A stretch of DNA of 64,000 bases, from NCBI GenBank assembly GCA_019915015.1, contig JAHBBC010000028.1:434001-498000 (forward strand). Direction: 5' to 3'. Under the pieces are notes generated by a model. It had not been told where the DNA came from, ran no database searches, and was given only the letters and a program-made list of their open reading frames with translations. The stretch comes from Auriscalpium vulgare. Lineage: Eukaryota > Basidiomycota > Agaricomycetes > Russulales > Auriscalpiaceae. A program made the position numbers and the translations under genes. Positions 1 to 10,949 of the stretch are shown here, piece after piece. How positions within the stretch are numbered: the first letter of the stretch is position 1; every line of letters begins with the position of its first letter.

Positions 1-730
1 GAGGAGCTGATCGTCGAGGTATTCGGGGCCGAGGATGGACACCTTCACCAGGAGGAGCTCGCGCGTGATGGTCCGCGTCTCAGTGTAGTCGAGTACAGCC
101 CACACGGGCACCTGGATGCTTCGTGTGAATGGCAGAATGACGAGGACAGAGATAGACGCACGAGGTCTTCGAGCTGCCTGCGCGCCTGCTCGACGACGCC
201 GTCCTGCCCACTGAGAACAATACACATCCGGACAGATCCCTAATCTCGGTGCGGCAAACAACGAGCGAGTCGATGTTGAAGCCCCTGCCCGCGAGAATTC
301 CGGACACGCGCGACAACACACCCGGCTCATTTTGCACCAAGCAGTTGAGCACATGCCTATCAAAGCGAACCAAAGAACAAGTCAATATCGTCGTTGGCTC
401 CAAAAATACGTGCAGACATGAGTTGGATCATAGTGAAGCGCACTTTTTGAATGGCTGCAGACTCGGCGGCGGGGTGTTGTATAGGATGTTCGTGACCGCC
501 TCCTCTGCAGTGCGCGACCGCGGCAGATCCATCTTGGGCAACGGCGGCGGGCGCGTCCGCTGCGTTCTTTTGTACTCCAGGGCAGACGTCGAGTCATCAA
601 TCGGCGGGGGTGGTTTGGGTGGGTCTTCATTCGACGAGGAGACGCGCACGGAGCACGAAAGGGCGCGCGATTTTGCGAGTGCTCGGAGGCTTGAGGGAGC
701 GCGAGCGCGGAGGACAAAAAGACTCGCCAT
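1..730 (-). CDS. ILV6: Acetolactate synthase regulatory (small) subunit, 5' part, cut by window edge
   Basis: Regulatory subunit of mitochondrial acetohydroxyacid synthase, first step of valine/isoleucine synthesis; it confers valine feedback control on the catalytic subunit. The start at 730 opens an Arg/Ser-rich mitochondrial presequence (MASLFVLRARAPSSLRALAK). Exon 1 is 730-444, intron 443-357, exon 2 356-162, intron 161-112, exon 3 from 111 off the left edge. Exon 2 begins an ACT domain (HVLNCLVQNEPGVLSRVSGI, then GRGFNIDSLVV) and continues with GQDGVVEQARRQLEDLV; exon 3 gives PVWAVLDYTETR and SILGPEYLDDQLL, all typical of the family. Odd: between RTEIRDLS (about 233) and RMCIVLSGQDG (about 226) the frame shifts by one base with no plausible intron, so this copy has a real frameshift or a sequence error. 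The family is certain; integrity is not. Confidence 0.88.
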
Positions 731-1083
731 GCTAGTCTGTGGATGAGTGGTCCCGGGGTAGAGCCTGAAAGAAGTAGGCGGAGTCAAGTCACTGAATTGC
801 AGTCTGAGTTCGGCTTTTCGGCCTTATCGGACTTCTAAATAGCGGGCACTGCTGGCAGAGGAAATTGAGGATATAAGCCTATATAAGCAGGTTTGGTGAG
901 GCATGTACAAGCCCTGAGCTCGAAATTCGAAGTATATACGGCACTGTCCTACATGGAGAGAGGATAGGATAGAATGAGGCAGCCGATCGAAGGTCATGGC
1001 AGATTGGTTGCCACCGGCGTCTTTGTAGACCTCTTCCTTCCCGCATTCTGCACGCATTACATGGACTACACCATCCGCGGGTC

Positions 1084-4000
1084 ATGACAGGTAGGTCACA
1101 GTGCGTTGTCATATTGCCTTGTCTGAGCCCCTGCGCAGAATATGCCGTCTTCGCCTCGCCTGACTTCGACGCCAACGAATATGCCAACGCCATCCTCGCC
1201 GGTGAGCCCTACCCCGCACAAGCTGGCGCATCGAAACCCGTCAAGCTCGCTGGCGTCGAACCCGCAAAGGAGGACATCTCCGTTGCGATCGCGAAACTCA
1301 ACTACGGCATCGACGACGTGTCAAAACAGATCAAGAACGTCGTGCGTCCGACCTTCGCCGAGGGGTGTGCCGCAAACCGCGCTGACGGGGAGGTGTAGGT
1401 GACCGTGCACCATGAGGGCTTGCTAGAGCAGGCGGCGAGTGTAGGGGAGCTGGATGGGTCGTTAGGGACCGTGCGGTCGGGGCTCGAGGAGCTCGACGCG
1501 TCCCTCGAGAAGTAAGTGGACCTCGTGCTCTCTGCAGGGCTTATATTGACCGCTAGTCGTCTTCAAGACTACGCTTGAAGATCCGCGCACCCTACCAGAC
1601 GATGCAGGCAAATGTGCGAAGACTACAACGCCTCCAGCAAGTCTCGGACGTGCTGCGGCGCACATCCCGCTTTACAATTCTCGCCAAACGACTACAGTCG
1701 CAAATGGCTGATCTGGGTGATGGTGTGGATGTCTCAGAGGGATCCGGGAAGACGCCGGAGGTCAAGGTGAACGGTTCATCGCTCGATGGTGGGCGGCGCA
1801 GTGCGACACCGGGTCTGGAGCTCGAGGGCGAGAAGGAGCGGACCCTTTCTCAGGCAGCTCTCAGCATCGCTGAGCTCAGTAAGCACCCCACGCATTTTTT
1901 GCTGTATCTCCTTGACCTATGACCTAGGCGACTTGATGGAAAGCGCACCACACGGCGATGGAGACGATTCGCAGCCGTCCGGGTCCAGTCACATCCCGCT
2001 CAGTTCCATCAATGCCATCGCAGCTCAACTGTCCTTCATCGAGTCCGCGCGCATGCGCATCACCTCAGACATGGAAACTATGGTTCTTACAGGTCTGGCC
2101 GAAGTGGTAAGTGCTGCCAGCATTCCGCGCTGATTGTACGCTGCTCAACCCCACACACAGAACCAGCCCATGCTCGCCTCCGCCCTACAGACCGCACATA
2201 ACCTGCGTGTGCTCCCGGACCTAGTGCAGAACCTTGTCTCTGACTTGTCCGCCGCCGTAGAGAGCCGCATCAAATCCGCGTTCGACATATCGCGCATATC
2301 GAAAGAGCTGCTCGCGAAAGGTCTGTGCGGCCACGTTTTCACGCTTGTTCTCACTGACTCCTTTTGTTTTTGTATCCAAGACCCAGTCCCACCGTCGCAA
2401 GGTGTTTCGTACAAATCTCGTGTCCGCATGGAACCTACCAGTCTCACAGCTCCTCAATGGACGAACGCGCTGTGGACACGGCTCAGTGGAATGGTAGAGG
2501 ACATGACTGGGGCATGCATCAAGGTCTACACCCTAGAAAAGGTTTTGAAACTCAAGAAGGATCCAGTTTCGCAGGTCGTGTTTCTCGACGAGGCGATGAA
2601 GGTACTGTTTTACTCCGGTCATTGTCATTCTAAGGCTGACTGTGGCTTAGGTTTTAGAGAGCAAGCCGAGCACGACTTTCTGGTCAGCTCTGGGCCGGTC
2701 ACTCGAGAAGCAAGCTCGCGACGGGGCAAAAAGTCGGATCTGGTCAACTCACTTTTTTCTCTCGGCTCATCGACACTTTGTGTTCAGATTCAACTTTTTT
2801 GTCGCAGACCCTGAGTGCAGGGTATCCCCGTCTGCTGCGCCTCTTCCACGACTTCTTCTCCAAAATCTCAGTGCAGACCGACACGATCTACACACAATAC
2901 CAACAAAGGTTCGTTTCCGCATACGCTTCCTTTCTGGAACTTACGCCTCCCCCAAGCACGGAAACCGTCCTAGTCCTCCGCGCGCTCTCTACCTTCGAAA
3001 CGCTCTACCTCTCCCGCACCTCCAACAAACTCACCGAAGCTGTGGGCCTGGCCTTCCAAGGTGGGGCGCGCTCTCCCCCAGGCCTTACCGAGGGCATCAA
3101 CGTCGCACGCACGGTCGCGAACGAACTTGACTCGGCCAAGTTCGACCCACTGCTCGTGCGCGCCGTCGCCCGCAACGCGAAAGCCGTGCTCGATGGGATG
3201 ATGACGCGCGTGGACGGGCTCGTCGCGCGCGAGCGGAGTGCTCTGTCGCTCGCGGGGCCGGCCGCGACGCCTCAACTCGTGCTGAATGCGAGTCTGGCGA
3301 CATTCTTGTGGTGCTGTTGGAGCAGGCTGCAGAAGCTGGAAGACGAGTATGAGGAAGATGTGTGCGGGGTCTTGCGACCTGCACTCACTGTGAGTTTCTG
3401 TCCAGCGCATGATCGGTACTGCGTAATCCTGATATCTACACCCTGTGTAGGACATGTTCCAGGTCTACGAGCGCATCGTGGACCCCCTACTCGCCGCTTT
3501 CAAGGTGGAGCTTAACGCCATCCTCGCGAAGCTGCACCGCGAGTCTGCGAAGGCTGTCGATCCTATGTCCAGCATGGGTGGCGGGAGCGCTTACATCAAG
3601 GAGATGGTTGAGAAGCTGACATTCATCAAGACTGAGGTCCTGAGCAGATTCAGCATTGACGAGGTCACACGCGGATGGTGAGATAGCCTCCTTTCATGCA
3701 GACTGCAATCTCAAGAGCTTGCCTTCCGTGCTTCGCAGGACGTTGTCTATCGTCAAGCACGTTCTCAAGACATTCGTTCTGCATGTATCCATCGTAAAGC
3801 CGCTCGACGAGAACAGAAAGCTTCACCTTACCAGCGATATGACCGAATTGGAGTTCGCGCTGAGCGCTTTTCTAGTCCAAAACTCGCAAAGCAAGCGCGG
3901 GGGAAATCTCGACGCCGTCGGTGAAGACTACCGCGCCCTCCGCGCGATGCGGTTCGTCCTCCCCTAGTCCTCTTTCGCACTGACCCTCACACTTCTCCCG

Positions 4001-4316
4001 TCGCAGCCCCCTTCTCTTCCTCGAAAACGCCCAGCTTGCTTTGCCACAATACACCGCGGGCCTGCCGCCGCTGATTGTACTGCATCACATACTCGTGCGC
4101 TCCCCCGTCGACCTCCCACACACGCTACACGGGTGGAAGGAGGCGGAGTACGTGCGCTGGGTGGAGGAGCACGACGCGACGGAGGCGCTTACGCTCATCG
4201 ACGGCGGGCTCGCTCACTGGGAACAGGTGAATGCAGCCGAGGGAGGTGATGCGGCGGCGGCAGCTGAATACGTGGGACTGGCGAGGACTGTGCTGAGGAT
4301 AGCAAGGACCGAGTAG
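1084..4316 (+). CDS. COG5: Conserved oligomeric Golgi complex subunit 5
   Basis: Subunit of lobe B of the COG tethering complex, acting in retrograde intra-Golgi vesicle transport on the cytosolic face. Translation gives the family N-terminus YAVFASPDFDANEYANAI, then DISVAIAKLNYGIDDVSKQI, APYQTMQANVRRLQRLQ and the long helical rod; the C-terminus contains DMFQVYERIVDPLLAAFKVE, YIKEMVEKLTFIKTEVLSRF and PLLFLENAQLALPQYTAGLP. The start is inferred from splicing: ATGACAG at 1084-1090 joined over a 48-bp intron (1091-1138) to AATATGCC gives MTEYAVFASPDF. Further introns are 1342-1398 and 1512-1567, with others near 1880-1925, 2107-2160, 2323-2380, 2600-2650, 2735-2808, 3388-3452, 3675-3740 and 3955-4005. 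The frame is open throughout and stops at 4314-4316. Many small introns are usual for this group. Confidence 0.9.
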
Positions 4317-5074
4317 ATAGGACCTGATAGGACCTAGCTGGCTCGCCGTGGCCGATCACGCCGATCATGGCCGATCGAAGTGCTTTACGTGTTGGCCTCA
4401 CGCTGAGGTGTGCTCCAAGTACGTCTGGCTTGCATTCCCAATCTACTTACAATGGGCTGAACACAGTCAGCTTTATTATCTGTGTCAACGTAACTTGCAC
4501 CGCTGCTACCTTCGCAATGTTGACATGATGCATGTGAACCAGTAATTTTTTTACTGTCCGACTCGGAGTATTAATCCCGTCAAGCGAAGTTTTGGTTCCC
4601 GCGGCACCCATCAGAATCAGATCTGCGTCCTTTCAACACCAGCGGCGCGCGGACGATGCCCATTCAGAGGACTTTAGGAGAGCTTCCGAACACGTCTCGC
4701 AGTCATCAATCATCGCAGTGATGGTATCTCCAACTCCAAGGCTTAAGTATTTGTTCTTTGGAGGCGTACCTGGAGAATCTTCTTGCTGCTTGAGTTACAT
4801 CACCGTGACTGCCCCTCAAAGCAAATAACAACAAGAAATGTCGCCGACATCGGCTGACGGCCTCACCTCGCGGTCTTTTTTTACGACATATCCTGACACT
4901 CACACGGCCTGCAGGACAGGAACGACTGTCTTCCGCGCAAGGTCGGCAACGGAGACTAGGCCTGCAGGCACGTATCATCCGCGTAAGTGTCAGATCTAAC
5001 CCCATTTGCATTTGCATTGCCGCATCACCCTTTAAAGCAGAGCAGCCCCTATAGTGTCCTCGCTGCTCACCAAC
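4317..5074. other. Intergenic stretch between COG5 and the P450 gene
   Basis: About 760 bp. It must hold the COG5 3' UTR and the P450 promoter. No open frame here resembles a protein I know, and I see no repeat. The segment just upstream of the P450 start is pyrimidine- and CA-rich, as is common for promoters in this group. Confidence 0.5.
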
Positions 5075-7244
5075 ATGTTCCGGTGGTTCGACATCCTTGC
5101 TATTGGCCTCGCCGGATTTATCCTGAGGTCATACCTCGCAGCGAGAAAGCGCGCCAGGGGCTTGGCGCCACCTCCTGGACCCAAGCCACTGCCACTTCTA
5201 GGCAATATTCTCGATATCCCGAAGACTCAGCCGTGGGGAACGTACACAGAATGGGGGAGGAAATATGGTGCGCACGACATCAGTATTCTGCTTCATTGTC
5301 TGACAAGAAGGAAATCTAGGCGAGATTACGTCCATTACGGTGCTGGGAAAGCTCATTGTCTTTGTCCACTCGCACAGAGCAGCGAAGGAATTGCTTGAAA
5401 AGCGAGGTACATATTACTCCGATCGCCCCAACATCCCCATGATGGACCTGTGAGCAAAGAACGTTCGACACCCGAGCTGTGCTGATGCCTGCTGATGCAT
5501 GGGTCAGCATGAAGGCACATTTCAATCTCGCGATCACACCGTACTCCGACAAATGGCGATCTGAGCGGAGAATCATAGACCAGAGCCTGAGGCCTAGTGC
5601 TGCCGTCGCATACCTCGACATGCAGAAGAGCAGGGCCCACAGTTTCTTACGGCAGACGCTCGGTAAACCGGAGCTGGCCATGGAATATCTGAAGCAGTTG
5701 AGTCATCCGAAATGTTTCCGGAAGTCCAGAACTGACAGCGCCGGCCCAGCTTCACCGGAGCTATCGTTATGTCCTTGGTCTATGGCTATGATGTAGCCGA
5801 TTCTGGTGATCCCTTCATCGACACAGCTGAGAAGCTCCTGACGTTGGCGTCCGAATCAATACTGCCTGGCGCTTTGCTTGTCAACGACTTCCCGTTTCGT
5901 ACGTCTTACCATTGATCCTGGAATGATCGCTTATCCAGCTTCATCCAGTCCAGCACTTGCCTGAATGGCTACCTGGAATGGGCTTCATGAACCGAGCGCG
6001 TTACGGACAGCGGCTCGTGGTCGACTTGTTACACAAGCCGTTCGATTTCGTCAAGGAAGAGATGGTATGTCCAGCAGCACGACGATGATGCGTTTCTCAT
6101 GACCTCCACAGCGGCTAGGCACGGCGCGGCACTCTCTTGTCCGAGAAAACTTGCCTGAGGTCACCACAGAGGCAGAAGAAAATGCTTTGAGAAATGCTGC
6201 TGGCAGTATCTATGCAGGTTTGTACGGCTCGTTTCAGACTCCACGCCGCCACTGATGTCGATTATCAGCTGGTGCAGAAACGGTGCGATAATGGACTCAA
6301 TGATTTCGGCGAACCGAGGCATTAATCGTCCTTTCAAATCCGCAGACAGTTGGCACGTTGACCTGCTTTTTTCTCGTTCTCTTGCTGTACCCAAACGTCC
6401 AACAACGAGCACAAGAGGAGCTTGATTCCGTCATCGGCCAGGGAAGACTCCCTGACTACAGCGATCGTCCAGACCTTCCGTATATCGACGCTATATGCAA
6501 AGAGCTGCTGCGGTGGCGCTTGGTCCTGCCTTTAGGTACGCGTGTCTATCTCTCTTTTTTCTCGGGTAGTCGTAGAGACTTAAAGGCGCGTAGGCGTAGC
6601 GCATGCAAGCACACACGACGACGTCTATGAGGGATATTTCATACCTAAAGGTTCGTCCGTCATACAGTATCCTATGTGCTGAGTCTCAATCTATGCTTGC
6701 AGGGACGCCAGTGCTTGCGAACGCATGGTTTGTTCTTCATTGCTTTGATAACCGATACGCGCATCATGAACTTCCTTCAGGGCGATCTTACACGACCCAG
6801 AAGCGTATCCGGAACCCGACGAGTTCAAGCCCGAGCGTTTCTTGACGGCGGATGGCAAGGTGAAGGAAGACCCCGTGCTCAACGCAGCCTTTGGGTTCGG
6901 CCGTCGGTGAGCCCCGCTGTCGTCTGTTGCCACCAAATCCACTTACCATCTCTTGCCCAGGATATGCCCTGGCCGCCATTTGGTCGACACGACGATCTAT
7001 ATCATCGTTTCGTCTGTACTCTCCGCATTTCGTGTTGAGAAAGCAAAGGACGCGCAGGGAAATGAGATCCCTGTTGAGTCGGCCTTCACCGACACCCTCA
7101 TCAGGTGAGCGTCGTTTACGGACGACAGCCTTCAGTAATCACTGAGTACCGTGCAGCCATCCCAAGCCGTTCCAATATTCTATCACTCCCAGAAGCGACA
7201 ATGCCAGGTCACTGGTGCTTGCGACTGAGCCGCAAGCCGACTAA
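5075..7244 (+). CDS. Cytochrome P450 monooxygenase, membrane-anchored
   Basis: Heme-thiolate monooxygenase, probably in the ER membrane. ATG at 5075 begins MFRWFDILAIGLAGFILRSY, an anchor helix followed by basic residues and the proline hinge PPPGPKPLPLLG. After splicing the diagnostic elements appear in order: the I-helix AGAETT (exon junction about 6283-6337), the K-helix core KELLR (about 6500), WAILHDPEAYPEPDEFKPER (exon from about 6779), and the heme loop FGFGRRICPGRH (about 6893-6985) with the axial Cys. The last exon (about 7156-7244) ends ...ATEPQAD. About a dozen short introns; the one at about 5697-5750 joins EYLK to HFTGAIVMSLVYG in frame. Resembles basidiomycete families related to O-methylsterigmatocystin oxidoreductase, but family number and substrate cannot be assigned. 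No terpene cyclase or polyketide synthase lies beside it, so a secondary-metabolite cluster is not supported. Confidence 0.9.
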
Positions 7245-7893
7245 ATTTCATTGCGAGCAGTCACGTTGCTGCGTCTGTACTCTCTCATGTACTTACCCTT
7301 CCAGGATCTGATAACGACGTGTAAGAGGTGTCACTGCAGCGTGGGCGAAAGTGCTTGTCCTCTGAAACGGTATATTCCACCAGCGCCTACTAAAGTATGT
7401 CTCGAGGATGACTCTTGACCACCGCCTGCTGTCCTCTTGCCTCGAATATCCAAGGTTTTCTCACCCTCTTCCAAATTCGAGTCTCTGAGGCTGCGCTCGA
7501 TTTCTCCAAGTGAACGTGCATTTACTGGCTTCGGCAGCGTGTTTCCTCATCGTATCCGGTCGGGTTCCTTCCAGCACGGGCCAAGCTACGAGGCAGCTCT
7601 TCCATTTCTGCGCAGGACTTGTGACCTCTCACAATTCTTTTTGTTCGACTGGCTGCCCTTTCCTAACGCTCAACGTAACGGCTGCGCTTTGCCGACTCCT
7701 GGTAGAGCGCAGCCAGCCAGGTAGGTAGGCGCTGCGCAGGTGAGGTGAGCTTCGGCAGGATCTCTCTCCCTGAGCGCTGACTACTGCTTTAAGCTGGTCA
7801 GGCGCAGCCCGCTGCGTCGGAGGCTGCGAGCGCAGTCGCTGAGGTATGTATATAGGTGCCTGCTCTTGAAGGCCTCCCGTCAAGCAACGCATC
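7245..7893. other. Intergenic stretch upstream of the 7.9 kb gene
   Basis: About 650 bp with no recognisable gene. A C/T-rich tract and a TATATA at 7849-7854 lie just upstream of the next gene's ATG. Confidence 0.45.
7849..7854 (+). promoter_or_regulatory. TATA box of the 7.9 kb gene
   Basis: TATATA in the context gtatgTATATAggtg, 40 bp before the ATG at 7894. The paralogous gene at 52877 (-) carries the same TATATAGGT context about 50 bp before its ATG, which supports promoter conservation. Confidence 0.5.
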
Positions 7894-9375
7894 ATGTCAT
7901 TATCTCACTCTTGGCAATCCAACCGTGGCTGGACTCGTGGAAGAGGCCGTCGCGCCACCCCTAGCTTCGCTCCATCCTTTCACCCTAGTGTGGTTGAGGA
8001 CACAAGTACTGCTCCTAAACGGGATATCCTCGACGGTCTTATCGTGACCAGTGCCGTGGCGACGCTTGGGGTTCCAATCTCTATCCCCGATCATGCGTCT
8101 ACAGACGTGGAGATCCGCAACCTTGAATGCATAGCGTCTTACGATTGGTTGGAATCGAAGGTCCCGACTATCCTCGTTCCGAGTGAGTGAAGTGTTGCAT
8201 TAGAAAAGTCCTTTCTGACGCATATCTTGTCGTCGACAGGTTCGCCCCCGGAATGGATGGGCGATCCACAATTTCCTCTCACACTCGATCCCGACGTTCG
8301 CACGCAGGTGCTCAACCACAACCAGTACCGCCTGCCCGGGCCAGCCTCTGCCATTCTGCCAGTCATCAAGGCCGCTGACGCGATGAACAAGGCGGTCGAC
8401 TGGCCCTCAGTTGACTTCGTTGTGAACCGCAACTCGCTCAGCAAGCTTCTTCGGTGGATCCGCGGCTCGAGCAGGAAAGATGACGGCGGGTGGCACGACT
8501 TCAGGCTCGATCTGGAGCTCGTCGGAGACAAGACAGTCGTGTTTATCCGTTGGGAGGCGCGCGATCGGGAGGCGTCGACTGGGCGTAGCTATGGACTCAA
8601 TTTTGAGCAGGCGACGACTTCGCCGGCCAAGGGGTGTGAGAGAGGCGCTACAGGTCATCATCGCATCGTGAAATATGTGAGCCAACCTTGTGCCTTACCT
8701 GCCTGTCGAGTACTGAAACTACTGCACTCACAGGACCTCCTTGGTATGACATTCGTCGTCAGGAGCCAAGTCGACGCTTGCCTGCCTCAGGAGTCCGGCA
8801 GCCCTCAGATGGGAGGAGAATCAGTGGCATTCGCTCAGCCGGCTGTCGATGACCTCGCTGCATCGATCTCCAATCTGAAGCTCGTGAACAGCGACACAAC
8901 TGCTACGACTCCTCCCTCTCCCCCCACTGCTCCCCCTAGCGCAGCATCTCCCTACCTTCTACGAATCATCCGCGCCGGGCGAGAGGTTCCCCAGGATGCC
9001 ATCATCGAGCTCACGTCGCGTTCTGCGTACTGGCTCCGGGAAATGCGCTGGGGCGACATATACCCAGGCCTGTACCTCACACAGACACCACACTTCTATA
9101 TCGGCCTTCACAGTCGCGGGACGTTCTCCGAGGTCCAGAAGCGGACTTTGACTGACAAACAGTTTATAGCGCACAAACAGGAGGTGGACGTGAGCCTGCG
9201 CAAGTTGGGCGAGGTTCTGAAGGCGATACAAAGGATTGCCGTAGATCACGGGCGCAAGAAGCATTTGAGTCTCGTATGCGTCGCAGGCGAGATGAAAGTA
9301 TACGAGTCAGTGAGGACCGAGAGCTGTCTTCCGGAAGACACGAGGAGGAGGTTTGAGACTCCGAAGCCAATGTGA
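7894..9375 (+). CDS. Conserved fungal protein, function unknown (often labelled geranylgeranyl pyrophosphate synthetase-like)
   Basis: Three exons: 7894-8182, 8240-8676 and 8734-9375, about 455 residues. The N-terminus is Arg/Gly-rich (WTRGRGRR), then a conserved core: GSPPEWMGDPQFPL, AVDWPSVDFVVNRNSLSKLL, WHDFRLDLELVGDKTVVFIR, YGLNFEQ, GHHRIVKY, then LGMTFVVRSQVDACL. A linker rich in Ser/Thr/Pro (about residues 290-325) precedes a C-terminal block, IIRAGREVPQDAIIELTSRS and WLREMRWGDIYPGLYLTQTP. I recall this architecture from many Ascomycete and Basidiomycete proteins that automatic annotation calls GGPP synthase. I see no DDxxD motif or prenyltransferase helices, so that name is not supported. 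The linker plus basic N-terminus would fit a nucleic-acid role, but that is inference. A paralogue lies at 51451-52877 (-). Confidence 0.8.
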
Positions 9376-9895
9376 ACCTGTGACTCTAGTAGGGAAAACC
9401 ATTTCGAAATTCACATACTCTGTAGTCTTGAAATCCCGCGTACTAGTGACTGTGGTTGCCTTTAAATGTATATAGTAGCAGCCAGCTCTGACTCACTAGT
9501 CAGGTCCAGACGTTCGTCTATCATCCTTCGCTTGATCGTCTTCGGACGTTGAACCCGCCTAGTATGTAGAAACATATGCGCTCCCCCTGAACATGCGCAG
9601 GCCACCATGTGTCTTCTGTTCCAAATTCTGGCGCGCACACCGGCCACGAGACATCTCCCATCTGTGCAAATTTGGCTATTGCACTTCTCGACCGCCATTG
9701 CTCAAGGCGCTGGCTTATCCGCAGCCATCATCGCCATCGTTGAGCTCCCCAACACCGTTGCACGCTAGAGCTTGTCTCCTACTGCTACCCGCCTACAGTT
9801 CAACGCAGACGCAGTCACTGCACCAACAAGACGTGGACCGTCGGACCTGTCTCTCTCCTCATCCTCCGCACGTAGCCCGTGCCACGATCGTTGTC
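9376..9895. other. Intergenic and promoter region of BTB gene 1
   Basis: About 520 bp. A TATATA (9469-9474) occurs over 400 bp before the chosen ATG, so the 5' UTR may be long or contain an intron. The reading frame of the BTB protein stays open upstream to about 9593, but those residues lack BTB-family similarity, so I do not extend the CDS. Confidence 0.4.
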
Positions 9896-10949
9896 ATGCC
9901 CGCCCCCGGCCCTTCCGTTGACTCCCCAGCTGCCGCACCCACGGTGAACACCATGGACACGCCTCCGTTCAATCACCCTTCTGCCGACGTGATCATGCAG
10001 TCCTCGGACCTCACCAACTTCCGCGTCCACAAACTCATTCTATCACTCGCATCCCCCGTTTTCGCCGACATGTTCAGCGTCCCGCAGCCTCGCACAGCAC
10101 GCGCCGGAGATACATTCGACGGCCTGCCTGTCGTCCAAGTTTCTGAGGATGCACGCACGCTGGCCGCTGCCCTGCGGCTGATGTATCCAGCGGAACGAGT
10201 GCGCATGGAGAGCCTCGACGACGCAAGGGCTCTCCTCGAGGTGGGACGGAAGTATTGCATGCAGGCGGTCGTCGCAGCCGCAACCAGGGAAACCCTGTCC
10301 GCGGAAAGAAGCAGTAATCCCGGCAGCGTCTTCGCTCTCGCACTTGCGTACGGTATGCCGGACATCGCCATGGCTGCCGCTGCAGATGCCCTGCGGTTTC
10401 CCATGAGTGAGCTGGTTGCTGCCCCTCACCTGGAAGCCGTATCTGCAGAGCAGTACTGCAGGCTTCTGCGGTACCATGCTCAGTGCGAGCGGGTTGCGAG
10501 TGCCATGCCCGCAGGCGAGTCGTGGTTCCCCCACGATTTTTCAGATCTTGTTAGCGACAGCTACAATAAAAGCTATGGCTGTGATGCCTGCTATCAGAGG
10601 AGGCCTAGTAGAAGCATGTGCAGTTGGTATGCACCCCCCGCAGTATGGGATTACCTCGAACGCGCTCGCATTGCACTAGAGAAGCGCCCGTCGCCGGCAA
10701 CGCTTGCTGCGGGGGCAGCTGGGGATCCATCGAGCGGAGGCTTTAGTCTCTTTACCACGAATTTGAGGGTGTGCACAACGTGCAAAAGAGATCGTTCGGT
10801 GTATATGGTGCAATTCAACCAAACACTAGCGGCGGCTGTCGAGGAGGCAATATCTAGGGTGCGTCAACTCGGACAAGGGTGGTTTGCGTCGAGGAGTGCT
10901 TTCTGACACGCCATTTGGATAGGTGCCGCTCCCGGATGTCGGATCCTGA
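9896..10949 (+). CDS. BTB/POZ domain protein, family member 1
   Basis: Two exons: 9896-10858 and a terminal micro-exon 10923-10949, 329 residues. Residues about 25-125 form a BTB fold: HPSADVIMQSSDLTNFRVHK, then LILSLASPVFADMFSVPQP, and a middle block MYPAERVRMESLDDARALLE. A helical BACK-like region follows, with AEQYCRLLRYHAQCE. BTB proteins dimerise and often serve as Cullin-3 adaptors, but no KELCH or MATH partner is present, so the target is unknown. The C-terminus has CTTCKRD where sisters have C-x-x-C-G-R-D. Splicing out 10859-10922 replaces a 17-residue read-through tail with VPLPDVGS; the same terminal exon occurs in the three sister genes at 54-63 kb, which supports the model. This is the most divergent of the four. 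Confidence 0.85.

Noticed and set aside
7894..9375. Geranylgeranyl pyrophosphate synthase
   Set aside because: The usual database label for this architecture, but no aspartate-rich DDxxD motif or all-helical prenyltransferase pattern is visible.
5075..9375. Secondary-metabolite gene cluster around the P450
   Set aside because: No terpene cyclase, PKS, NRPS, methyltransferase or dedicated transporter is adjacent.
9593..9895. N-terminal extension of BTB gene 1
   Set aside because: The frame is open, but the extra 101 residues are unlike any sister gene; the internal ATG at 9896 aligns with the other members' starts.
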